A DNA stretch of 64,000 nt from Vallitalea longa. Lineage in GTDB: Bacteria; Bacillota; Clostridia; Lachnospirales; Vallitaleaceae. The number at the start of each line of letters is the position of its first letter. Within the stretch, counting starts at the first letter, position 1. Location: NCBI RefSeq assembly GCF_027923465.1, contig NZ_BRLB01000014.1:62001-126000 (forward strand). Direction: 5' to 3'. The position numbers and the translations under genes were made by a program. Shown piece by piece: positions 30,503 to 39,761 of this stretch. The notes below the pieces were generated by a model. That model saw only the letters and a program-made list of their open reading frames with translations. It was not told the DNA's origin and made no database searches.

Positions 30503-31573
30503 ATGAATAATAAAAAAAATTCAATTATAATGTTGCATGCAGTATCAAAAATTGTAATAGTTTGTGCCGCCATATTTATTATATATTTTGTGGGCACGAA
30601 AGTATATGACTACTCTTATAAATTTATGGCTAAAACACCTGCAGAAGATGTAGTTGTTAAAACAGTGGATATAAAGATACCAAAAGGTACTTCATCCAAA
30701 GAGATTGCAAAAATATTGCATGATAATGAATTAATCAACAATACTTATTATTTTTTAGTTTATACCAAGCTTTCTGGTAAGGATAACTTCCAATATGGTA
30801 ACTATACATTAAATACTGGTATGACAGATGAAGAAATAGCTCGTATACTAACAACTCAAGGAGCTAAGAAAGAAACAATTAAATTTACTATACCAGAAGG
30901 GTATACAGTGGCTCAAATAGCCAAAAAATTATCTAAAGAAAATATATGCAAAGAATCTGAGTTTCTAGATGCTGTTAATAATATTGCATATGATTATAAG
31001 TTTACTGATAAAATACCTGATAGAAATTTAAAATTGCAAGGATATCTATTTCCATCTACTTATGAAATATATACCGATGCAACAGCTAAAGATATTGTTA
31101 GTATTATGCTAAAACAGTTTGATAAAGTATTTAAAGATGAGTATTATGATAGGGCAGAGGAGTTAGGATATAGTATTGATGATATAATTACTATTGCATC
31201 AATTATTGAAAGAGAAGTCAGAGTAGACGAAGAAAGAGAAATGGTTGCTTCAGTTATATATAATAGACTAGATAAACCTATGAAATTACAGATGTGTTCT
31301 ACTGTTATGTATGCTCTTGGTAAACCAAGAGAAAGATTACTACTCTCTGATTTAGATATAAAATCGCCTTATAATACTTATCTAAATAGTGGTCTTCCTG
31401 CTGGACCTATAGCTAATCCAGGTGAGCGTTCTATAGAAGCAGCTCTATACCCAGCAGAGAGTGATTATTTATATTTCTCTCTTAGAAATGCTGAAACAGG
31501 AGAACATGAGTTCAATGAAAATTTAGAAGCTCATAACAAAGTTAAGGGTAAATTACAAAAGGAATTCTATTAG
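30503..31573 (+). CDS. mltG: Endolytic murein transglycosylase MltG
   Basis: YceG-like membrane enzyme that cuts nascent peptidoglycan chains. One N-terminal membrane helix (about residues 15-37), a LysM-like region (VDIKIPKGTSSKEIAKIL, IPEGYTVAQIAKKL) and the catalytic domain with IASIIEREV (catalytic Glu), LQMCSTVMYALG and SPYNTYLNSGLPAGPIANPG. 356 residues, complete. AAAGGTGA precedes the ATG. It heads mltG-trmR-U32, a conserved Firmicutes set. Confidence 0.95.
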   Translation: MNNKKNSIIMLHAVSKIVIVCAAIFIIYFVGTKVYDYSYKFMAKTPAEDVVVKTVDIKIPKGTSSKEIAKILHDNELINNTYYFLVYTKLSGKDNFQYGNYTLNTGMTDEEIARILTTQGAKKETIKFTIPEGYTVAQIAKKLSKENICKESEFLDAVNNIAYDYKFTDKIPDRNLKLQGYLFPSTYEIYTDATAKDIVSIMLKQFDKVFKDEYYDRAEELGYSIDDIITIASIIEREVRVDEEREMVASVIYNRLDKPMKLQMCSTVMYALGKPRERLLLSDLDIKSPYNTYLNSGLPAGPIANPGERSIEAALYPAESDYLYFSLRNAETGEHEFNENLEAHNKVKGKLQKEFY

Positions 31574-31609
31574 TTAAAACATAATAAAATATAAATAGTA
31601 TGAAATAAA

Positions 31610-31680
31610 GGGGCTGTCTCATAATACATTTTAGTTAGTATTTGCTATAAATAATTAAAAATGTATTATGAATCAGTCCC
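31610..31680. repeat. 23-bp imperfect inverted repeat between mltG and trmR
   Basis: GGGGCTGTCTCATAATAC... (31610-31632) pairs with its near complement at 31657-31680 with three mismatches. The GGGGCTGTCTCA end resembles terminal repeats of IS1182-type elements and common Firmicutes terminators. It may be a terminator or a small non-autonomous element. Confidence 0.55.
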
Positions 31681-31707
31681 TATAGTTAAGTTATAAGGAG
31701 TTTTGTA

Positions 31708-32355
31708 ATGAGTGAAATCACTTATCAATATATTAGGGACTATCTAATGGCTATAGAGCCTGATGATAATATGATTATACGAAAAATTAGAAATGAAGCA
31801 CTTAATAATAATGTTCCAATAATTAAGTCAGAAGTTAAAAATCTGTTAAGATTTTTATTAGCAACTAAAAGACCAAGTAGAATATTAGAAATTGGTACTG
31901 CTGTTGGCTATTCTTCAATTATTATGAGTGATTTTATTACTACAAATGGTAAGATAATTACCATTGAGAGATCAGAAGACATGATAAAAAATGCAAAAGA
32001 AAATATTAAAAAGGCTCAAAAAGAGCATATCATAACATTATTGGAAGGTGATGCAGGTAATATACTCTCAACACTTGAAGATGAATTTGATGTTATATTC
32101 ATGGATGCTGCTAAAGGGCAGTATTTGACTTTTTTACCTGAGTGCCTTAGATTGTTAAAAACAGGTGGATTACTTATTTGCGATAATGTTCTTCAGAATG
32201 GAACAGTAGCAAAATCAAGATTCAGTGTACCTAGAAGACAAAGGACAATACACAATCGTATGCGAGAATACTTATGGCAACTGAATCATAATAAAAACCT
32301 ACAAACATCTATATTGCCTATTGCTGATGGGGTTACACTTAGTTACAAAAAATAG
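31708..32355 (+). CDS. trmR: O-methyltransferase, TrmR-like
   Basis: Class I SAM methyltransferase of the YrrM family; YrrM (TrmR) of Bacillus methylates 5-hydroxyuridine in the tRNA wobble position. SAM site ILEIGTAVGYSSIIM, metal/substrate motif VIFMDAAKGQY, LLICDNVLQNG. 215 residues. AAGGAG lies before the ATG. The U32-peptidase gene downstream belongs to the tRNA hydroxylation family, which makes the TrmR reading stronger than a generic O-methyltransferase call. Confidence 0.85.
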   Translation: MSEITYQYIRDYLMAIEPDDNMIIRKIRNEALNNNVPIIKSEVKNLLRFLLATKRPSRILEIGTAVGYSSIIMSDFITTNGKIITIERSEDMIKNAKENIKKAQKEHIITLLEGDAGNILSTLEDEFDVIFMDAAKGQYLTFLPECLRLLKTGGLLICDNVLQNGTVAKSRFSVPRRQRTIHNRMREYLWQLNHNKNLQTSILPIADGVTLSYKK

Positions 32356-32397
32356 TAAAATTATAAATATAGATAGTTAATTAAAGGAGTGGAAACG

Positions 32398-33633
32398 TTG
32401 AATAAACCTGAATTACTTATACCGGCTGGAAGCTTAGAAAATTTGGAAGTAGCTGTGCTATATGGTGCTGATGCTGTATATATAGGAGGACAACATTTTG
32501 GATTGAGAGCAAAGGCTAAAAATTTTTCAACTGAACAAATGAAACAAGGTATCGAATTTGCTCATAGGCATAATGTAAAAGTATATGTTACTGCCAATAT
32601 TATTGCACATAATGATGATATTGATCAAGTTTATGATTATTTTGAAGAGATAAAGGATATTAACCCAGATGGATTAATTATAGCTGATCCTGGAATTCTA
32701 ACTATTGCCCAGGAAATTTTACCTGATATGGAGATTCATCTCAGTACACAAGCAAATAATACCAATTATAAAAGTGTTGATTTCTGGCATCGTCTAGGAG
32801 TTAAGAGAGTAGTTGTTGCACGAGAACTATCATTTGAAGAAATAAAAAAGATAAAAGAGAAAACTCCTGATACGCTTGATATTGAAGCTTTTGTACATGG
32901 CGCTATGTGTATTTCATATTCAGGAAGATGTTTATTGAGTAATTATATGGCTGGAAGAGATGCTAACAAAGGAGCATGTACTCATCCTTGCAGATGGCAA
33001 TATCATCTTGTAGAAGAGACTCGTCCTAATGAATATATGCCTATATTTGAAAATGATAGAGGTACTTACGTATATAACTCCAAAGATCTATGTATGCTAG
33101 AATTTGTTCCTAATCTTATAGATGCAGGAGTAAATAGTTTTAAGATTGAAGGCAGAATGAAAACTCAATTATACGTAGCTACTGTTACTAGAACTTATAG
33201 AAAAGCTATAGATGATTATTTTGAGGATGAAACCAAATATAGAAATAATATTCCTTATTATTTAGAGGAAATCAGAAAATGTACTCATAGAAAATTTACA
33301 ACAGGTTTTTATTTTAAACGTCCAGACCATAATGAACAAATATATGACAGTAATACTTATATAAGAAGTTATACTTTTATTGGAAAAGTCATAGAATATG
33401 ATGTTGATAAAGAGTTGATCACCATTCAACAGAGAAATAAATTCTGTGTTGGAGATGAAATAGAATTTATGGCTGTGGATGGACAAAATTATAAGACAAC
33501 CATAAAAGAAATGTGGGATGAAGAAGGTAACTTGGTTGAAAGTGCACCTCATCCTAAACAAGTTATAAGATTTCATGTAGACAAAGAATTTCCGAAAAAC
33601 ACAATTATTAGATTAAAAAGTAAAGAAATTTAG
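32398..33633 (+). CDS. U32-family peptidase / tRNA hydroxylation protein
   Basis: Member of peptidase family U32 related to TrhP, needed for 5-hydroxyuridine formation in tRNA. Starts MNKPELLIPAGSLENLEVA; the signature EAFVHGAMCISYSGRCLLSN and the cysteine-rich GACTHPCRW are visible. 411 residues. TTG at 32398 sits after AAAGGAG; a GTG at 32389 overlaps that site. Only one U32 gene is seen here, whereas Bacillus has two. The stop is followed 69 bases later by the sigK start. Confidence 0.88.
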   Translation: MNKPELLIPAGSLENLEVAVLYGADAVYIGGQHFGLRAKAKNFSTEQMKQGIEFAHRHNVKVYVTANIIAHNDDIDQVYDYFEEIKDINPDGLIIADPGILTIAQEILPDMEIHLSTQANNTNYKSVDFWHRLGVKRVVVARELSFEEIKKIKEKTPDTLDIEAFVHGAMCISYSGRCLLSNYMAGRDANKGACTHPCRWQYHLVEETRPNEYMPIFENDRGTYVYNSKDLCMLEFVPNLIDAGVNSFKIEGRMKTQLYVATVTRTYRKAIDDYFEDETKYRNNIPYYLEEIRKCTHRKFTTGFYFKRPDHNEQIYDSNTYIRSYTFIGKVIEYDVDKELITIQQRNKFCVGDEIEFMAVDGQNYKTTIKEMWDEEGNLVESAPHPKQVIRFHVDKEFPKNTIIRLKSKEI

Positions 33634-33687
33634 GTGGAAAGGCACTTTCTGAGTATTTTTTTCATAAACTATTATGAATACATATTT

Positions 33688-33694
33688 AGAGGTG
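33688..33694 (+). promoter_or_regulatory. Ribosome site that fixes the sigK start
   Basis: AGAGGTG, eight bases before the TTG at 33703. The upstream in-frame GTG at 33634 lacks such a site. Confidence 0.7.
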
Positions 33695-33702
33695 CTTTTG
33701 AT

Positions 33703-34020
33703 TTGCTATTTAACTTTTTGACATTCATTTTACCAGGATTCTATTTTACAACATCTCAATCATTTCCTAAACCTTTATCGAGTGATGAAGAAAGGAAATA
33801 TTTAATTAAGTGTAAAGAAGGCGATATGCAAGCCCGAAATATATTGATTGAGAGAAATTTACGCTTGGTTGCTCATATTGTTAAAAAATATAATACAACA
33901 GATAGAGATATGGATGATCTAATATCTATTGGTACTATTGGTCTCATAAAAGCAATTACTACCTTTGATATAGATAAAGGTACTAGGTTAGCTACATATG
34001 CGGCTAGGTGTATAGAAAAT
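33703..34020 (+). CDS. sigK: Sigma-K, N-terminal half (split gene)
   Basis: First 106 codons of the late mother-cell sigma factor. Residues 1-19 are a hydrophobic pro-sequence ([15 protein letters not shown]) of the sort removed by SpoIVFB, then [10 protein letters not shown], region 2 with [12 protein letters not shown] and [15 protein letters not shown], and TYAARCIEN. Homology stops exactly at ENA, where Bacillus SigK reads ENE and where its skin element inserts. The open frame continues to 34134 but the extra residues are unrelated to sigma factors. Joined at AATG to 45277 the frame reads ENELLMMLRNEKK, giving about 227 residues. As it stands no functional sigma-K can be made. Confidence 0.93.
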
Positions 34021-35697
34021 GCTATCCATACCAAACGACGCACCCATGTTACCATATGGATACCCCTTATTATTCAGTTTTTTTTTACCAAAGAAGTTGA
34101 CTTCTATCTTATCTCCATCCCAATATATACTTGATACTACGTTATGTAACAGTTTCTTTTTTTCTTCAGTATCAGCAGAATCTATTGACTTGACAAAATT
34201 GATTGCTGATTCATTAAGTAGAGATATATTAATTAATTCATTATCTAATTTAGCAAGTGATAATTCTGTGTTAAGTTCATTTTGAAGCTTTATATTTTCT
34301 TTATCAAGATCTTCAATCTCTTTTATTATATATTTTGAAGCTGAACTGTTTTGGTTATCAGCTAGTTGTTTAACCAAATGATCTATAGACTTCTGATTAT
34401 TGTTAATCTGTACTTTTACATTTTCACGTTCTTTTTCTAATTCTTTCTTGAGCGAATTAATATTATTCTTATTATCTTCAACATCACTTAATAGTCCATC
34501 AGGAGCATTAAAGAACTCTTTAATACGTTCAACAACAAATCTATCTCCATAAGGACCATTGAGATTGATATTATCACAACGTTTACTTCTGGAAGTATCT
34601 TTTAATGTACATACATAGTAATAATTCTTCGTACCATCTTTTCTGACATGCCCATGTTTAACACGCATAGGTTGACCGCACTTACTACAGCGAATTAAGC
34701 CAGATAACAACCCAACAGATGATGTACCCTGCCTTGGTGCTTTATCTCTGTTTTTCAACAGCATATTCTGTGTTAGAACCCATTTCTCACCTTTAATTAT
34801 ACTCTTGTGCTTACCAAGAGCTACAATCCATTCATTTGGATCACGAAGCTTATTACTTTTATTCTTTTTCTCTATAGTCTTATTATATACCATAATGCCA
34901 TGCTTACCATCAAACTTTTCTTTATCAGAGAATATCTGACAACCTATACTATATAGATAATTATATGTATCTTCATCACCTATAGCATAGACAGGGTTAA
35001 TAAGTATAGTCCTTATTGTATTCTTATTGAAATCTCTGTTCTTTTTACTTTTGATATGGTTCTGTAAGCAATAAGTTTCCACTTGTGCTAGACTACCTAA
35101 TTCTAGATATTTATCATATAATAATCTGACAAGGTCCAACTCTTCTTGAATAGGGGATAGCTTATACATTGTACGTTCTTTCATATCACTATGAATATAT
35201 TTAATTGGTTCAGAATAAAAACCAGTAGGGGTTGTACCTCCAAGCCATCTTCCAGTCTCAGCCAGTGAAAGCATATTGTCTTTGATTCTCTCAGCTGCTG
35301 TTTCTCTTTCTAGTTGAGCAAATACACTTGATATGTAAATCATGGCTCGACCCATAGGAGTAGTAGTATCAAACTGTTCTTTTATTGATACAAATGATAC
35401 ATCATATCTATTAAGCATTTCAAGAGTTTCTGAGAAATCAGCAACAGAACGACTTATTCTGTCCAAGCGGTAGCATATCAAGACATGAAATCTCTTAGCC
35501 TTAACATCTTTTATCATATCTTGAAAAGCAGGTCTATTGATATTTCCACCTGAGAAACCTTCATCATGATATATTAAGCCATCATCAATAGTATATCCTT
35601 TTGAGACAGCATATTCTTTACATAGTTGAATTTGATTCTGTATAGATTCACCTTTACCAGTGAATTTGGATTTTCTTACATATATTCCAGCTATCAT
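33988..35697 (-). CDS. spoIVCA: Large serine recombinase (SpoIVCA-like)
   Basis: Site-specific recombinase expected to excise the element from sigK in the mother cell. Resolvase domain: GIYVRKS (nucleophile Ser is the S of that motif region, about residue 9), [19 protein letters not shown], and [15 protein letters not shown]; then the recombinase domain, a zinc ribbon (CSKCGQPM ... [12 protein letters not shown]) and a coiled coil rich in Glu/Lys. ATG at 35697 has GGGGTG seven bases upstream. Reading passes through the attachment core, so the last ten residues are encoded by antisense sigK sequence. It converges on the 5' half of sigK, the same layout as spoIVCA in Bacillus. About 569 residues, longer than the roughly 500 of Bacillus SpoIVCA. 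Confidence 0.93.
   Translation of the reverse strand: MIAGIYVRKSKFTGKGESIQNQIQLCKEYAVSKGYTIDDGLIYHDEGFSGGNINRPAFQDMIKDVKAKRFHVLICYRLDRISRSVADFSETLEMLNRYDVSFVSIKEQFDTTTPMGRAMIYISSVFAQLERETAAERIKDNMLSLAETGRWLGGTTPTGFYSEPIKYIHSDMKERTMYKLSPIQEELDLVRLLYDKYLELGSLAQVETYCLQNHIKSKKNRDFNKNTIRTILINPVYAIGDEDTYNYLYSIGCQIFSDKEKFDGKHGIMVYNKTIEKKNKSNKLRDPNEWIVALGKHKSIIKGEKWVLTQNMLLKNRDKAPRQGTSSVGLLSGLIRCSKCGQPMRVKHGHVRKDGTKNYYYVCTLKDTSRSKRCDNINLNGPYGDRFVVERIKEFFNAPDGLLSDVEDNKNNINSLKKELEKERENVKVQINNNQKSIDHLVKQLADNQNSSASKYIIKEIEDLDKENIKLQNELNTELSLAKLDNELINISLLNESAINFVKSIDSADTEEKKKLLHNVVSSIYWDGDKIEVNFFGKKKLNNKGYPYGNMGASFGMDSIFYTPSRICS
34012..34032 (+). other. Left attachment site of the skin element
   Basis: ATAGAAAATGCTATCCATAC: the ATAG arm comes from sigK, AATG is the core, CTAT belongs to the element. 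ATAG and CTAT are complementary half-sites around the core, as expected for a serine recombinase site. Confidence 0.8.
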
Positions 35698-35861
35698 ATT
35701 ATTCACCCCGATAATATTTGGATAATTATAATATAACATAACTAAGGTTATTTTTTCTATAGTTTGATATAAATTAATTATAATATCAGTTTCTAATCCT
35801 ATATATACTTGGAGTAGAAGTATTGATTCTTGTACATTCATATAAGTTTAATTTTATCATG

Positions 35862-35890
35862 TTGACAAATAAAATTATAAGTAATAATAT
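35862..35890 (+). promoter_or_regulatory. Sigma-A-type promoter
   Basis: TTGACA (35862-35867), 17-bp spacer, TAATAT (35885-35890), upstream of the gene at 36015 and divergent from the recombinase gene. Confidence 0.7.
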
Positions 35891-35905
35891 GTATAGATGT
35901 TGCTA

Positions 35906-35919
35906 CTACAATAATGTAG
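35906..35919. promoter_or_regulatory. Palindrome CTACAATAATGTAG, possible operator
   Basis: 14-bp dyad just downstream of the promoter's expected start point, preceded by TGTTGCTA. The reverse-complement form CTACATTATTGTAG occurs at 36899-36912 after the gene, again preceded by TGTTG. Could be a repressor site or a recombination site. Confidence 0.45.
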
Positions 35920-36014
35920 TGACAGAAGCGACATTAAATTTTGTTAGGGTATAGACAAACATAATAAAAAGAAATTTCTAGTAAAGATTATAACAACGAG
36001 ATAAGGGGATATTT

Positions 36015-36842
36015 ATGAAGGACAATAAGAATAAAAAAGCACCGTTAATAATAGGAATAGTATTAACTTTAATAGTCATGGTTATATTATTGGTATTGGT
36101 GAAAAAGAAGACAGATAATAATGATACTTCATCATCAAATACTACGACTGATAAGCAACAGACGGTTGAACAACAACAGGCAGTAGCAGAGGATAATAAT
36201 ATAACAGAAGCTGAGAAAGAAGAAATAAGCAAGTATGTTGGTCTAATATATGATTCTGGTGAGGGCGAAAAAATACCAGAATTTGAAGATATAAATAATG
36301 CGAATGAAGATTGGGCATGGTTAATCGTATGTGATTACCTTCAAACAACAACAGAAGAATATAAGATGTTTACAGCTGATGAAGTTCAAGAAGCAGCTAA
36401 AGTTTTATATGGTAATGATTTTAATAAAAAGTTTACTAAAGATAGTTCCAGACATGTTAAATACTATGAAGATGAAGATAAATATGTATCAGCTGGAATG
36501 GGTGCTCTTTATATAGATAAGTACGAAGTAAAAGATATGATAAAGAAAAATAATCAATACATTATTAATATTATTGAATATACTTATACTTGGTCAGATG
36601 ATCAACATCAAAGGATTGTATTAGATTCTAAGTCTGAAGAAATAACATCATTTAATCAAGAACGTATTTCTGCATCTACTGATGAGGAAGTAAAACTTAT
36701 GGAAGAAGAATCTGCAAGTATTGATGCAAAGATGAAAGATTATGTATTAGAAAATGTTGATAAATTCCAAGTAAAAGAATTAGTGTTAGAAAAAGACAAG
36801 GAAACAGAAGCATTACATATAATATCAGCTAAGAATAAGTAA
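36015..36842 (+). CDS. Membrane-anchored protein of unknown function
   Basis: 275 residues. A short basic N-terminus is followed by a single membrane helix (about residues 11-30), then a Ser/Thr/Asn/Gln linker (NDTSSSNTTTDKQQ) and a charged extracytoplasmic domain without a motif I recognise. Acidic and rich in Lys/Glu. ATAAGGGG precedes the ATG. It has its own promoter and is bounded by matching palindromes. It is the first gene in the element divergent from the recombinase. I cannot assign a function; a surface or stress role is possible but unsupported. Confidence 0.75.
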   Translation: MKDNKNKKAPLIIGIVLTLIVMVILLVLVKKKTDNNDTSSSNTTTDKQQTVEQQQAVAEDNNITEAEKEEISKYVGLIYDSGEGEKIPEFEDINNANEDWAWLIVCDYLQTTTEEYKMFTADEVQEAAKVLYGNDFNKKFTKDSSRHVKYYEDEDKYVSAGMGALYIDKYEVKDMIKKNNQYIINIIEYTYTWSDDQHQRIVLDSKSEEITSFNQERISASTDEEVKLMEEESASIDAKMKDYVLENVDKFQVKELVLEKDKETEALHIISAKNK

Positions 36843-36898
36843 TATTAAAGAGTCTATAGTCTTATCAAATTTATTTTAAGAGTTATTAGTTTCTGTTG

Positions 36899-36912
36899 CT
36901 ACATTATTGTAG
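36899..36912. repeat. Palindrome CTACATTATTGTAG
   Basis: Second copy, in inverted form, of the palindrome at 35906-35919; 987 bases apart, enclosing one gene. The rest of the 338-base gap 36843-37180 holds nothing else that I can support. Confidence 0.5.
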
Positions 36913-37180
36913 TGTAACAAGAATTAAAAATGTAGTTCATAATAAAAGAAATATTACCCAAAGTATAAGTATCTAATATAGAAATATGCATTAGTTATTT
37001 GTACAGAAAAATTTAGTTTTCACGATATTTTCACTTATTACTAAAGTGCAATTTGGGTTTATTTTAGATACTATCAAAAATATAATTTATATAATAACTT
37101 TTATTCAATTAATAATTTTAGCTAGATTAAAATCACAAAATATTTGAAATTGAGTTAATAATAAATTATGGAGAGATTCT

Positions 37181-37327
37181 ATGAATAGTAAAGATAAAGC
37201 ACTACAAGTTTATCATTTGATTAAGAATGGTGATACAACATTGAAAAATGTTGGAGCATACGAATACGCAGTTCAGTGTGGTCAAACATAAATTGCTAAT
37301 TATTTAAAAGAAAAGCTTGCGGAATAG
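37181..37327 (+). pseudogene. Small gene with an internal stop
   Basis: ATG at 37181 opens a 36-residue frame (MNSKDKALQVYHLIKNG...) ended by TAA at 37289, after which the same frame continues IANYLKEKLAE to a TAG at 37325. The original product was probably about 48 residues. GGAGAGATT is upstream. No family recognised. Confidence 0.45.
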
Positions 37328-37374
37328 AGTATTTTCATCTAACTTAATAATATATTGAAAGAAGAAGTATCAAC

Positions 37375-37413
37375 CTCTTTGGTTACTGTTTGATTGTAAC
37401 CAAAGAGTATTTT
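37375..37413 (+). terminator. Rho-independent terminator
   Basis: CTCTTTGGTTAC (37375-37386) pairs with GTAACCAAAGAG (37396-37407), nine-base loop, then TATTTTTAT. Confidence 0.88.
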
Positions 37414-37608
37414 TATATTAAAAAATAATAAGAGATAAGAAAAAGCTCTTCTGTGCTATTGGATATTTTACAGGTTGTTGTTTAACCTTAGTTTCATATC
37501 CAGATATTAATAAAGGAACAATCTTGAGAAATTAATTAGTCATACTTACCAATATTAGACAACTAGTAATACATATAAATTAGAGAGATTACTTAGGAGG
37601 GTTTGTAT

Positions 37609-37827
37609 ATGAAACTACCCCAAATTGAAGTAGTATGTAAGTTTCCTGAAGGAGAAGAAAAAGAGGGTATACAGCGTATTAACGATGCTTTATGTAAATT
37701 TTATGCTGATGAATTATTTAAAGTAGTGAAAAAAAATTATCCACAGGATCAGTGGTGTGATGCATTAGATTATATTCATGATAGGCTAGAAAAACAGTTT
37801 ATTGATGAAGGATTAATTACTAAATAA
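37609..37827 (+). CDS. Small hypothetical protein
   Basis: 72 residues, cytoplasmic, no membrane helix. AGGAGG stands eight bases before the ATG, and the even amino-acid composition (MKLPQIEVVCKFPEGEEKEG at the start, C-terminus DRLEKQFIDEGLITK) suggests a real protein. Within the skin element; unknown function. A phage regulatory role such as a directionality factor for the recombinase is possible only by position. Confidence 0.65.
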   Translation: MKLPQIEVVCKFPEGEEKEGIQRINDALCKFYADELFKVVKKNYPQDQWCDALDYIHDRLEKQFIDEGLITK

Positions 37828-38340
37828 AATATTTATAAAAAGCTTAATTAATAATGAATATATATTTTACCTAGGAAATCTAAAAGTACAAAGGATAACT
37901 ATTCGTAGAACTTCAAAAGTAAGGAATGAGATAATTGGTAAATAATGTACATATTTTGGACAAGTATGCAAAGAAAAAAGAATAAACAAATTAGAGTATT
38001 AAATTATAATAAATAAATTAAACAATTAAAAGGAGTCTTTGTTAATGAAAGGTACAACAATAATTAATTTAGGAGAGTTTTTAGAATTAAATACGTGCCG
38101 ACAAAGACAACACTGGACAAATAAGAATCATGGGTAATACTCGTAGTTTTGGTAAGGGAAAAGGTGGCTAACTAGTTGGATTCTTAGAAAGTGATTAACT
38201 ACGAAATATGATTTAATAAAAAAACAAAGGATATATTGTAAGAAAGGATAGAAGTATTAGATTACTATTAAAGAACTTTATGGAGATTAACTAAAAAATT
38301 GATTTAGTGAAATAGACAGTGATTATTCTACTAACAAATT
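37828..38340. other. Decayed stretch of the element
   Basis: 513 bases without an intact gene. A 30-codon frame at 38045-38137 (MKGTTIINLGEFLELN...) has AAAGGAG ten bases upstream and may be the 5' remnant of a phage gene; what follows is interrupted by stops in all forward frames. Confidence 0.5.
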
Positions 38341-38487
38341 CATTGGGCTGAAAAAAACATAATAGAAGCGATTGATAATGAATTGATGAACGGATACGAT
38401 GATGGTACATTTAAGCCAGATAAACCAGTTAATAGAGCAGAGCTAGCAACTGTAGAAGTTAGATTATTAAGAAAGGCAGGTAAATGA
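38341..38487 (+). pseudogene. SLH-domain fragment, probably of a phage lysin
   Basis: Reads HWAEKNIIEAIDNELMNGY then DDGTFKPDKPVNRAELATVE: a clear S-layer-homology repeat. An in-frame TAA at about 38332 cuts it from any upstream part, and no start fits. SLH repeats at the C-terminus of a cell-wall hydrolase just before a holin-like gene are typical of clostridial prophage lysis cassettes. Confidence 0.75.
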
Positions 38488-38490
38488 TTG

Positions 38491-38670
38491 ATGAAAGAAA
38501 AATTAACAGCATTAATAGAGGTTAGAAAGATAATAGCTATATTAGTTGTTATCTTATTTATTGTTTTAAATATTACAGGTAGTATTGATGCGGATAAGTC
38601 ATATAGTGTAATACTTATGGTAGTAGCTTTTTATTTTGGAAAGTCTACTGCGTTAGATAAGCCAGAGTAA
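38491..38670 (+). CDS. Phage-type small membrane protein (holin-like)
   Basis: 59 residues with two hydrophobic stretches (IIAILVVILFIVLNITG and SVILMVVAFYFGKS). The pattern MKEKL..LIEVRKI...FYFGKS is common in small proteins of clostridial prophage lysis regions. AAGGCAGG precedes the start; a TTG three bases earlier is also possible. It follows the SLH fragment directly. Holin activity is not proven by sequence. Confidence 0.65.
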   Translation: MKEKLTALIEVRKIIAILVVILFIVLNITGSIDADKSYSVILMVVAFYFGKSTALDKPE

Positions 38671-38739
38671 ATAACATTAAGTAGCTAGTTTCAACTGAAG
38701 GTTTACAGAAAGGATTGGTTATAATAAGAAGTTTTATAA

Positions 38740-39390
38740 GTTGGATGGGTGCTATTCCACTCAGAAAGACATGCAGAAACAGAGATATATAATGATTATA
38801 ACAGTGATCTTGTAAATTTATTTAAGTGTGTAAAATATCATTGTCCAGAAGTTGAAAGGTAACTTAAATTCTTTTTGAATTCTAGGGAACTATTTAATCA
38901 ATTCAAACAGAGTTACAATACTGTAGGTATGACAGATATACAAAGAGCTGCAAGATTCTTTATGATCATTAAGACAAGTTATGGATCTAGATTACATAGT
39001 TATGGATGTGTTAAGAAAGATGTTTCTACAATGGTTAAATACCTTGAAATAGTACAGGAGAGATTGTCTAAGGTAGTAATAGAAAATAGGGATTTTGAAG
39101 ATTTAATACGGACATATAATAAGCCTAAATCATTTTTTTATCTAGATCCACCTTATTATGGTACAGAAAAATATTACCAGGTGCAATTTACAGAAGAGGA
39201 CCATTTAAGACTTAAAAGAGCTTTAAATCAAGTTAAAGGTAAGTTTTTATTATCTTATAACGATTGTGATTTCATTAGAGATTTATATCAAGATTATAAT
39301 ATTAAAGCAGTTGCTAGACCTCATAATTTACATACTAAGTATGAAGATAAAGAGCAGGAATATAAAGAATTAATGGTGAGAAATTATTAA
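38740..39390 (+). pseudogene. DNA adenine methylase (D12 class), broken
   Basis: In one frame: VGWVLFHSERHAETEIYND, NSDLVNLFKCVKYHCPEVER, then TAA at 38860 where the family has Glu, then LKFFLNSRELFNQF and onward to the catalytic FFYLDPPYYG and ARPHNLHTKYEDKEQEY. The N-terminal SAM-binding part is missing (stop at 38737). From a TTG at 38875 a 171-residue piece with the DPPY motif could still be made, but it lacks motif I and should be inactive. Typical phage Dam-like methylase. Confidence 0.85.
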
Positions 39391-39399
39391 AAGTAAATA

Positions 39400-39504
39400 A
39401 ATACTGTAAAAGTAAGATGGAAAGTAGATAATTCTACTATAGCAACTGTATCTACAAAGGGTAAAGACTGCAATTATGAAATTGACATATATAACTGCAA
39501 TTGA
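39400..39504 (+). pseudogene. Big_2 (Ig-like) domain remnant
   Basis: Frame reads NTVKVRWKVDNSTIATVSTK, the characteristic start of a bacterial Ig-like group 2 domain, then loses frame; TAIDETDK appears in another frame just after. No start codon. A fragment of a surface protein or phage tail fibre. The remaining bases to 39761 are AT-rich with no gene. Confidence 0.5.
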
Positions 39505-39761
39505 TGAAACAGACAAATAGCTAGGATGTATATATAAGAATAACATAATATACTATTAATTAATACAACTTTAGTAAAAAAATGTTAATATATGAATATA
39601 TTTCAATATTGCAATTTTTCAAACAGTAATATTATACCAGTTGAATTTATCAATTTTATATTTTAATATATATATATGAACTAACAATACATAAACAAAA
39701 CTGATCAGTTTTTTTCATGTTACTTCATAACCCCAAATATAAAGAAAGAGGTATATGATAA

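Noticed and set aside
33634-33702. Longer sigK start at GTG 33634
   Set aside because: It has no ribosome site and adds 23 residues unlike any sigma-K; TTG 33703 has a good site and gives a pro-sequence of the expected size.
37609-37827. Recombination directionality factor of the skin element
   Set aside because: Suggested only by size and place; no sequence feature supports it, so it is left as hypothetical.
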